DNA of 64,000 bases from Anagrus nilaparvatae. Lineage: Eukaryota > Arthropoda > Insecta > Hymenoptera > Mymaridae. Below the pieces are notes generated by a model. The model searched no databases. It was not told where the DNA came from and saw nothing but the letters and a program-made list of their open reading frames with translations. Positions 55,924-64,000 of the stretch are shown in pieces (position 1 is the first letter of the stretch; each line of letters begins with the position of its first letter). Made by a program: the position numbers and the translations under genes. The stretch is from contig JAKSXM010000031.1 in NCBI GenBank assembly GCA_022575985.1, positions 286,807 through 350,806 of the forward strand, given 5' to 3'.

Positions 55924-57655
55924 CACGGTTGGCTAGAAACAATTTTAAATAAAATTTGAAGGTATCTCCGAAATTCCGACGAATTTTGATTGTAGGGTAC
56001 CTACAGGTCCTAAAAAAAAATTAAGAAAAAAATCCGCTCGGCGCTTTTTTATTTTTGTCCAAAATAGGGCTATCTCGGTGAATATATTCAAAAAAACGTT
56101 TGAAAAAGAAATAATGAATTATAAATCTTACAATTTTAATTGTAATATACTGGAATATGAAAGAAAAGTTGAATTTATACATTTTTATGTATTTTTAACT
56201 CACCTGCGCAAACCCAGATGTAATGGATGGTCATTGAGGCTGCAAAGCTGACCTAGCTGAAAAAACTACATAAAAAACTATATACCCGGGTTAAGATGTG
56301 TTTTTTATTAGGAAAAGTGTACTTGATTGTTGCGTCTATCATTTTTCTAGACCATGTAGGGTTTCAGAGCTGTTTTTGGACACTTTTACTTTAGTCAAAA
56401 CTGTGATATTTTCAATTTTTTCGAATTTGATGAAAAAACTTAGAATAAGATAAAAAAATTTGTAACGGGCTTGTGTAAACACAATTAAGGAGCATGGAAC
56501 ATATTTATGTGTAATGGAAATTTTTAAATGATTAAGTAAAGTCAAACAACATTATTCCAAGTCCCTAAAGCCGGATTATTCTACGTCCTTACATCTAAAT
56601 TATTCTAAGTTCCTAAAACGAAATTATTCTAAGTACATTATACCCCCCCCCCCGAAACCATCCGTTTTTCAACCCCCTCCCCCCTGTGGTGGCAGGTTTT
56701 CCCAAGTACCTCTCCCTATGAACATGTTCCATGTTAACAGTTCTAAGCCATTTTAAGGGGATAATATCCCCCTGGTTAGAAGCTTTCTTTGGGAATATGA
56801 GTAAGAAAAAGGGGGTTTGCTAATTTAAGGAAATTTTTACTTGATGGATAAAATATCCAAAATATCAAAAATAAAGATTTCTTGCGTCGATTTATTTCGC
56901 ACACGTACAGCATAAATTCGACTTGGTGAAATTATTATGCTAGCCTACTGTGAATTGGCTTGGTCGGCGTTACGCGTAAATTCGAAGTTTTAACCCCAAT
57001 TACAGTACTAGCATCCCTTAAGTTGCCATCCCCAAAAAATAGCAAACCCCTTTTTTTTGCTCATACCCCCAATGGAAACTCCTTATTCGGTGGTACTATC
57101 TCCCTAATATTATTTATAACTTATTTTATCTGAATCTTAGTTTTTTCATTAAGTTTGAAAAAATTGACAAAATCACAGTTTCGACTAAAGTAAAAGTGTC
57201 CAAAAACAGTGACGAGACCCTATAAGGTCTAGAAAAATGATAGTTTAAATCGTCAAGTATACTTTCCCCGACAAAATCACATCTTGTCCTGGGTATGTAG
57301 TTTTTTATGTAGCCTTTTCAGCTAGGTCAGCTATGCAGCCTTAATGACCATCCATTACATCTGACTCTGCGCAGTTGAGTTAAAAATACATAAAAATGTA
57401 TAAATTTAACTTTTTTTTCATATTCTAGTATATTACAATTAAAATAGTAAGATGTATAAATCATTATTTATTTTTCAAACGTTTTTTTGAATATATTCAC
57501 CGAGATAGCCCTATTTTGGGCAAAAATAAAAAAGCGCCGAGCGGATTTTTTTCTTTATTGTTTTTTTAGGACCTGTAGGTACCCTACAATCAAAATTCAT
57601 CGGAATCTCGGAGGTACCTTCAAATTTTATTTAAAATTGTTTCTAGCCAACCGTG
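55924..57655. mobile_element. 1.73-kb foldback element with AGAG duplication
   Basis: Ends CACGGTTGGCTAG and inverse, flanked by AGAG (55920-55923, 57656-57659). Long arms match through AGCGCCGAGCGGATTTTTTT, AGATAGCCCTATTTT and GGATGGTCATTGAGGCTGCA. The central ~600 bp are not mirrored and contain C-runs (56644-56653) and a short ATTATTCTAAGTCCCTAAA repeat. The outer ~120 bp are related to the foldback inside Copia (11540-13479). Open frames at 56339-56545 and 57487-57669 are not supported. Confidence 0.75.
56548..56640 (+). repeat. ~24-bp repeat with ATTATTCTAAGTCCCTAAA
   Basis: Four diverged copies; the same motif appears three times at 58575-58645, outside the foldback. Confidence 0.6.
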
Positions 57656-57695
57656 AGAGGTTATTTTAATAATTGGTTATTATGCTTCTTGTGCA

Positions 57696-57707
57696 GTGTG
57701 TATGTGT

Positions 57708-57750
<43 letters not shown>
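57696..57750 (+). repeat. TG/GTAT microsatellite
   Basis: GTGTGTATGTGTGTGTATG followed by ~18 TG. It creates fortuitous Cys-Val frames (57653-57838, 57696-57911). Confidence 0.95.
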
Positions 57751-57751
<1 letters not shown>

Positions 57752-57767
57752 CAAAATTCGCCTGTCT

Positions 57768-58556
57768 TTCTATTATTATTATTATTATTATTTATTGATA
57801 CCAGTAATACAAATATACAATATATACATACAACGTAAATATAAATTGAACATAATGTACCATGCAGGGATTGTCAAATCAATCCGTGTGCATGTGCTGG
57901 TTCTAGTTTAATATAAAAGTATAAATAAAATATAATGTCAATTACTTAGAAATTATTTAAAAAATAAGAAAAGAAATAAATATATTATATAATTTAAGAT
58001 TATTAAAATTTATATACAATATAAAGAATATAGCTGAATAAATTCTTACTGCAGATATTAAAGATTTAGAGTAGCATTATTGAAGTTTAGTAGAAATTAT
58101 GTATTGCTTAATGCTATTTTTGATTGTTTTCTTGCTACTGTTTAAGATTTTAAGATGACTAGGAAGCACATTAAAGTATTTTGTAGCTACTATTTTGTGG
58201 TTTTATAAAACCTATGGATTTTTGTGCTTTATAGCGTAAATTCTTGTTTCTTGTAATTCTTGTGCTATTTATGTAATCTGACTTTAATTTATCATAGTTC
58301 ATTAAAATGGAATTAAGAACAAATGCTTGCTTAAAGTTAAGTATACAGTTTCGGTCTACACCTATTATTTTTAATAATCGGTTTTGGATATTGATTAAGG
58401 GATTAGAGACATTGTTGTAAGCTCCGCCCCAGGCCTCAATGCCATAAAAAGCTATGTTTTGAAATAATGCATAATATATCATCATCAAGATATTTTTTTC
58501 CACGTATAAAGACATTTTTTTAAGTACAAATAAAAGATAACGAGTTTTTTTTAAAA
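57768..58556 (-). pseudogene. Jockey/RTE-like LINE 3' end
   Basis: The minus frame 58171-58515 (open to about 58556) reads MMIYYALFQNIAFYGIEAWG, GAYNNVSNPLINIQNRLLKI: the conserved thumb region after the RT domain of Jockey-type LINEs. It ends GFIKPQNSSYKIL and a stop. About 370 bp of 3' UTR run to an ATT/AAT trinucleotide tract at 57770-57796, a typical tail of this group. It is 5'-truncated; endonuclease and RT palm are absent. It may belong to the same family as the endonuclease relic at 34090-34480. Confidence 0.75.
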
Positions 58557-59658
58557 TAAATTACCCCATTACAAGTAGACATTATTCTTAGTTGCTAAAC
58601 CTGAATTATTCCAGGTCCCTAAACCTTAACCTTCCAGGTCCCTAAAGATGCTTTTATGTTTTAATATATTGCTTTCTTGTCCATGCTGGGAAAAAAATTT
58701 ATTTGGACAAATAATTTTATAAAGCCTGAGAATTTATGTTTATATTTTTTTTTATTTCAATATACTATTAAAATCAATTAAAGAAAATCAAAAAGTGCAA
58801 CCTTTAAAGTACATATTATGTACAATAATTCCTAACAAACAAAGATATTTTCATCTCTTAAGTCTTGAAGCTATAATTGAATTCTGAAATGTTGAAGTAT
58901 TTGAGATTATTTGGGATAGTCATTAACCCAGAAGATTTATTCAAGTTCTCAGTCTTAATAAAAGCTATTTTATTTAGTATCAAATACTAATTTTTTAACT
59001 TAATTATCAATCCTTTTGGAACCAAACGCAAAATTTTAAAAATTAGTATATTTTATGACAGGACAAATTATAAAATAAAACTTGTTCAAAAATTGTTTAG
59101 GCCAAACTTGACTTAAAACAATATATTTAAAGATTATTTACCAAATTTATTTTACGAGCATTCAAAAAGATATACTTATAAGTAAATTTTTTGTGGTGAA
59201 AGATCTGAAGCTTTAATAGAAAACTAACTTGCTAGCAGACTTGAGTCTTGGCGCCTATTTTTTCTTAAATCTAATTGTTTGCTTGAAGCAAATATATTTG
59301 CTACATTCATTTATCGGCATCGACTTTGACAACAAATATTTTAATTTTATTCTAAATAATTACTTAAAACACTTAGAACAATAGGGACAATAGTTTTTTG
59401 CATCTTTTACTACTTACAAGTTTATAGAAGTTATTGAAAAAACCGTACTTTTTATAAAAAAACATTTCAAGCTAGATCCGAAATTTAGAGTCGATTTGTA
59501 GTTTTTCTTCAGTTTTTGTGGAAAATTATCAAATAAGGCAGTGCAAACTTTATAAGAGTACAACATGTCCAATTTGTGGCACAAAATCTGAAAAAAAAAA
59601 TCAAAACCTTACGCAGCTCATATAGAAAACCTTAAAATTATTATTCTTTTTAATTTAA
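58557..59658. other. No gene or element recognised
   Basis: AT-rich. It contains the three-copy ATTATTCYAGGTCCCTAAA motif (58575-58645). A minus-strand open stretch near 58870-58990 is too short and AT-rich to support. Confidence 0.5.
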
Positions 59659-60580
59659 CTAGGGGGCAAGCCACCTGCGCGCTAAAGCGCGCCAACCCCC
59701 TCAACATCATATTTCATGTTTAATCACAGTAAAACTGGCTCAATTAATTATTAAAAACACTATACAGTGTAAAACAATATATGTGCATGCCAAAATCAGC
59801 ACGACCAATCAAAACACGAAATATTCGATGAGCAGATTTTGATCACACGGCTGTTGTTTAATGTAAGACCAATATTATTTTTATTTTCAAAATTTATCTC
59901 AAGAAAAAAATATTGTATCATTGATTGCCATTTATCCATTACCGAACCATTTTCACTCCTCAAAATAAATTTTTCTTTTGTTCTGGACGGCGAAATTTTT
60001 GAATAGGATGACATGACTGAATACAAATATTGCTCGGTGCTACGCACCTCGGACCAGAACCTTTTTTCATCCCTTGAAATTATTAAAAATTAAAATATTA
60101 ATATTTAAAATTCTCTACAAATTTGTATACAGCGCAGCGCGCCGCTAACATTACAGAGCATCAATGAAACGACCAATTAGACAAAGATGACGAAATTTTA
60201 CGGAGATTGTATAATAAAATAATTGTTGTATTTCTTATTTTTGTATTTTTACACAAAATTTTATTAATAATTAAGTATTTTAAAAGATAATAAAAATTAG
60301 AAATATTGAAATAAATAATGAAATAATCAGCGCAACCAATCATAACAGGAATGAATTAGACGAAAAATTACGTCACATGAGCTTTTTAGAGATAGATAGA
60401 AATTTATCTCAAGAAAAAAATATTTAATATCGCATCTAAATGTAAATACAAATTTATTACTTTCCGTCGAAATAAATTTTTCCTTTGTCCTGGACGGAGA
60501 AATTTTACACTTGGATGATGAAATACTCAAATGAGTTTTCATATATTATCATAAATAAAACCCAATATTATTTTTATTTT
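59659..60580 (-). mobile_element. Helitron family F4, reverse copy
   Basis: Reverse complement of the F4 end: CTAG at 59659-59662, the hairpin GCGCGCTAAAGCGCGC, then GATCAAAATCTGCTCATCG and two units with TTTCGCCGTCCAG and the GTGCGTAGCACCGAG hairpin. Matches 26560-28201. Open frames at 59796-60047, 60161-60343 and 60327-60542 are repeat translations. Confidence 0.7.
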
Positions 60581-60815
60581 AGACACGCCGGAACACACAT
60601 TCCTCAAATGCGACAGATGGGCTGTGAAAAAGTTTCAATTAGCAGCTAACATCGGTCAAATCACACCTGAGAATGTGGTTGGCTTGATGCTTCGAAACGA
60701 AGAAGTTTGGTCAGAAAGCAGCCAGTATGTGGAGTACATATTCCGCATCAAAAAACTTTAAGTCTAAGGTATAGGCTAATATTGAGACGTACTGCGGTTA
60801 TCTAGATGACTGCAG
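60581..60815 (+). pseudogene. R1-like LINE C-terminal relic, second copy
   Basis: Frame TPEHTFLKCDRWAVKKFQLA, then NIGQITPENVVGLML and EEVWSESSQYVEYIFRIKKL and TAA: the H-C half of the C-terminal finger and the tail of ORF2. The 3' UTR is shared with 44300-44380 up to GATGACTGCAG. It abuts the reverse F4 Helitron directly. Confidence 0.75.
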
Positions 60816-60892
60816 GTATTGCACTAACATACAATCATTCCTGAGCTTACTCTTAATACCGCAAACATTCGAAGGATAATAATAATTTATTT

Positions 60893-61455
60893 ACAAAAAA
60901 CGTCTAAAAAATGGATTTTTTTTCCACATATTTTCATAATAACACAACTCTTCACCATGTTAATTTTTTTAGACCTACCTGGGCTTGTTCGACGTAGAAT
61001 CTAACGTACTTTTTGGGAATATTTTTTGCGCGCCCTCTACGGCCCTCCTTCCTCCGCCAGACGCTTAAAACTAGATTTTTAAAAAGTCAAAAAATTTAAA
61101 AAAAAACGATTTTTTTCGAGCAAAAAATTGCAAAAAATTTTTTTTTTCTTATGTATATTTTTTGTTGAACATTACCGTACTGGTGATAATTTTTCATTAT
61201 AAGTGGGGAAACATGCCGAAAAATCGAAAAAACCATTTTTTCTTATTTTTTTCTTTCATCTTTATAATAACATAACTCTTCAACATTTCAATCTTTTTCG
61301 ACATACCTAGCCTTGATTGATGGTGAATGAAATGCATTATTCGGAAACATTTTTTTCACGCCCTCATCGCACGTCCCTTCCCCACCAGATGCTTAAAACT
61401 AGAATTTCAAAAACTCAAAAAATTGAAAAAACGTTGTTTTTCGAGCATGTTCAGA
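60893..61455 (+). repeat. Tandem duplication, ~340 bp, diverged
   Basis: CATATTTTCATAATAACACAACTCTTCA, TGCGCGCCCTCTACGGCCCT, CAGACGCTTAAAACTAGA of the first unit correspond in order to CATCTTTATAATAACATAAC, CACGCCCTCATCGCACGTCC and CAGATGCTTAAAACTAGA of the second. No coding support for the frame at 61317-61532. Confidence 0.65.
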
Positions 61456-62101
61456 GGTTCAAAATCGTGGTTTTTAATAAGTGGGATTCTTATGCTTTAA
61501 GCTATATAAAAAAAAAAAAAATTTTAATTTGAATATTCCGCGGTTGAAAATGGAGTAGCCAAGCAGCAAGAACGATCACCTTTGCTGTGGAGCTATATAA
61601 TTAGAGTGGTCTACTTATACGCCCTCTGCGTGAAAAGTGCGGCATCCTCCATTAAACAATATCTCTATGGTAATGTCCCCTTCCACTGTTCTGTAAACAA
61701 ATCATGGCATATACTTACTCTCTTTGTTTGGGCGCGTGGATAATGTTATTGTTTATTTTGTTACATTTTTTAACATTCGAAACGTAAAAAATAAGATATT
61801 ATTCATCTCTTAAAAAATGAAATAAAGCCTTATTTGATACAAAATATTTAAAAAATATCTCTAAAACATTTAAAAATATCTCATAAGATATATAAAGTAT
61901 CAATTTAAAATCTTTTTAAAAAAGTATAAGTGCATAGTGAGTAAGTACACAAATAAACAACAGGAATTTTATTTTTTATCATAATACGTATAACTTTTAT
62001 TTTAAGATCAAAAAAAATTTTCTATGGTGAATGCAATTATTTGTTGTATTTATCTAAGTTTATGTATTCATAAAAGTAAGTTATATTGAATTTGATTTAA
62101 G

Positions 62102-62364
62102 GTAAGTCTTTGAATATATTTTATTTTGATTTTTGTGCTATATAGATGTAATGCGTTTAATGATAAAATTCTTATTATAGGTTATTTATGCTTATTTTTA
62201 ATGAGTCAAATATGTCCAATGACTCAGGATCAGATACTTCTATTGAAGAAGTGGGAACTTCTAAACGTCAGTGTTTAGATTCTTCAGTTAAAGCTTGCAT
62301 AGTATGCAAAAAGTCCATTAAAAAAATGCAAAAAAAAAGATTTTTATTTTATAACCGAAAATAA
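62102..62364 (+). pseudogene. Possible broken exon of an unknown CxxC protein
   Basis: A GTAAGT donor at 62102 and an ATTATAG acceptor ending at 62180 would define a 79-bp intron. After it, ATG 62188 opens 58 codons: MSNDSGSDTSIEEVGTSKRQ, then SSVKACIVCKKSIKKMQKK, ending in TAA at 62362. Past an A-run the next frame continues coding-like (ITENKKLGI, TGA, DTFKNVCKYL), as if one or two bases were lost and a Trp codon became a stop. Ser-rich start plus CIVC suggests a zinc-binding nuclear or transposon-derived protein, but I do not recognise it. Confidence 0.35.
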
Positions 62365-62761
62365 AAAATTAGGAATTTGAGATACTTTTAAAAATGTCTG
62401 TAAATATTTGATGATATTATTTGTGGTAAAAGGATTATGCAAGGTTAAATAAGCAAGTCCTACAGGAAAAGGTAACATAAATATTAAAGTTTTATAATGA
62501 AAAAGAATGTAAAATTATATTAAATATATAAATGAGAAAAAAAAATTATATAAAAACGTTGTAAAATAATAATTTATCTAAACATAATTTTATTCACTAA
62601 TTATATTTTAATTACAAATAATTATATTATCGTTTGATTTCTTTTGTGACTGCTTAATGTGATATAAAATTTTTGTTGTTGAATAACTACACATGTCAAT
62701 GAAAATGCGCGTGCGCTAAAATAATAAGAAGTCTACTTTTTTATCGCTCTTTACTTCTAAA

Positions 62762-62862
62762 CAGAGTTGGGTAAATACTCTACTTTCGGACCGGAGTATC
62801 AGTATTTACAATGTATCTTATATGGGCGCGCTTAACGCGCGGTCCACTTGTGCCCAGCTCTG
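62762..62862. mobile_element. 101-bp hAT MITE with 8-bp duplication
   Basis: Ends CAGAGTTGGG and CCCAGCTCTG. CTTCTAAA lies directly on both sides (62754-62761, 62863-62870). hAT elements make 8-bp duplications and have CAGAG-type ends. Interior GGCGCGCTTAACGCGCGG is a GC-rich palindrome. It is the same family as the end at 1-50. Confidence 0.88.
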
Positions 62863-62870
62863 CTTCTAAA

Positions 62871-63872
62871 TAAAACAAAGTGATTTAAAAACTTTTTTTC
62901 GTTTCTGGTATCATAATTAACTTTATAAATTAAACTGTGAATTAAGTGAAATAAAAATTTCTTTAATATTTAAATAGTGCACATAGCAAATTTGGTTGTA
63001 ATAAACTATCAAAAGATAACCTTACTTTTTAAGGCTAATTTTGGCGCAAGTCCTATATTTACGCAGTGGAACTATAAATTGTGTACTTCAATGTTTTTGA
63101 ACCACGAGCTATAAATTTAAAATAAAATTTGAGATATCTTCGCATACAAGAGGTTTTAATAATCTACTGTAAAACTCCAAGAAATTTCTACATTATCAGC
63201 AAGTGATTCTATAGAATTTACTACATATAAATCAAGGTCAAAAAAACTAATCTCAAATTTTACTTGTATATCAAACTTTTACATCAAACCTTTTTATATA
63301 CGCATAATATTCATCAAGTATACAATGGTAAACACAGCAAGGTGTGATCAATTTAAATATTCTCATCGCAACGACAGACCAAGAAATAAACAAGAACGAA
63401 GATATTTCTTGAAAATTTAAATTTTTTCTATCTCTTTTTACATTTTATGTTTAATCGTTAAATATCCATGTAAATTTTATACCCTAGTACCTTATAGAAA
63501 TATTTGTCAATTCTATTAGACAATAATAGGCTACTCTTACCTCCCTCTTTATCTCCTGCCCTCTTCTTTATACTACGAGCCCCTTTAAATCTATTTACTA
63601 CCTCCGTAAAAATGCCAAACCCCGTCCCTCTCCCCTATTGTCTTATGAAATTCATTAATTTTTCTTACTAATTCTGTATATTATTATGTATTATACTTTA
63701 TACAATTTTTAAAATATTAAAATTAATTAGTCTTTATACTATTAAAATAATTATTATATATTACTTATTTTGTATGTATTTTCTAGGTTTAAAATAATGC
63801 GCACACCGCATCTTTTCTGTAAAATTATGTAATTCTTAATTTTGTACTATCTTGTACGATAATCTACTTAAT
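62871..63872. other. No gene recognised; possible 3' end of a retroposed sequence
   Basis: AT-rich, with a slightly C-rich, T-poor patch at 63540-63640. It leads to CTTAATAAA and a 22-base poly(A) at 63873-63894. No matching target duplication was identified, so retroposition is only possible. Confidence 0.35.
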
Positions 63873-63894
63873 AAAAAAAAAAAAAAAAAAAAAA
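63873..63894 (+). repeat. Poly(A) tract
   Basis: 22 A bases directly after TAAT; candidate tail of a retroposed transcript on the plus strand. Confidence 0.85.
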
Positions 63895-64000
63895 CTACTT
63901 CTACTTAAAAATGGAGTGCCTGAAAAATAAAATAGTTTTTCTTTATGAAGTCTTTATTTAATATTTTAATAATTTGTTTTTAATAAGGTGTTTTTGATAA

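Noticed and set aside
57653..57911. Cys/Val-rich frames
   Set aside because: Created by the TG microsatellite.
58870..59000. Minus-strand open stretch of ~38 codons
   Set aside because: AT-rich, no splice or homology support; likely chance.
59796..60542. Three short minus-strand frames containing SPSRTKEKF
   Set aside because: They come from the repeated unit of Helitron F4 and also occur in its copy at 27100-28000; no gene context.

Overview
This is a eukaryotic, almost certainly insect, genomic window. It is very AT-rich and full of nested transposable elements: R1-like, Jockey/RTE-like and Penelope-like retroelements, a Copia LTR element, Helitrons and several families of terminal-inverted-repeat DNA transposons. 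There is no operon-style gene layout and no CRISPR array or prokaryotic gene. The sequence alone does not fix the species; AT-rich parasitoid wasps or hemipterans would fit.

Layout. 1-8369 is a Helitron-like repeat landscape built from two minisatellites (called here A, core CAATATGACTTTTGCAATAA, and B, core TTCAATGCTATCATTGCAT), with a hAT MITE end, a Harbinger-like MITE and a small coding-like island (1633-1741). 8370-14416 is a Copia LTR retrotransposon on the minus strand. It has 313-bp LTRs, a TTCTT target duplication, no gag or protease, and a 1.94-kb foldback element in its integrase. 14417-14713 completes the interrupted Helitron, which ends in CTAG. 15393-18472 holds ~390-bp tandem units with a Penelope-like element in a head-to-head inverted pair. 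18473-22085 has inverted Helitron segments, a very young 300-bp foldback and a diverged repeat region. 22086-25580 has minisatellite A, two ~700-bp palindromes with TA flanks, and a 19-bp minisatellite. 26173-31730 is Helitrons of other families. 31731-32966 is a palindromic Ginger-like element carrying DDE-integrase remnants.

34711-43460 is the only stretch that looks like a host gene. Two phase-compatible exons on the minus strand (34711-34800 and 43204-43460; tentatively the C-terminus of an SCYL1/yata-like protein) flank an intron that hosts a Penelope C-terminal relic, a hammerhead-like motif and a nearly complete R1-like LINE (36461-42804). The LINE has a 14-bp target duplication and a poly(A) tail. 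43960-46620 holds older relics of the same LINE family. 48073-55122 repeats the 390-bp/Helitron composite, and 48992-55122 is a complete satellite-bearing Helitron (TC...CTAG between A and T). 55180-64000 contains another Helitron, a second member of the foldback family, a Jockey-like LINE 3' end, a reverse-strand Helitron, LINE relics, a possible broken exon and a hAT MITE with an 8-bp target duplication.

No autonomous transposon is intact. The best candidates for something unusual are: the satellite-array Helitron with an inverted copy of its own 5' end near its 3' end; the mirror-duplicated Ginger element; the near-identical Copia LTRs around a dead, gag-less body; hammerhead-like motifs linked to Penelope sequences; and the high density of long palindromes.
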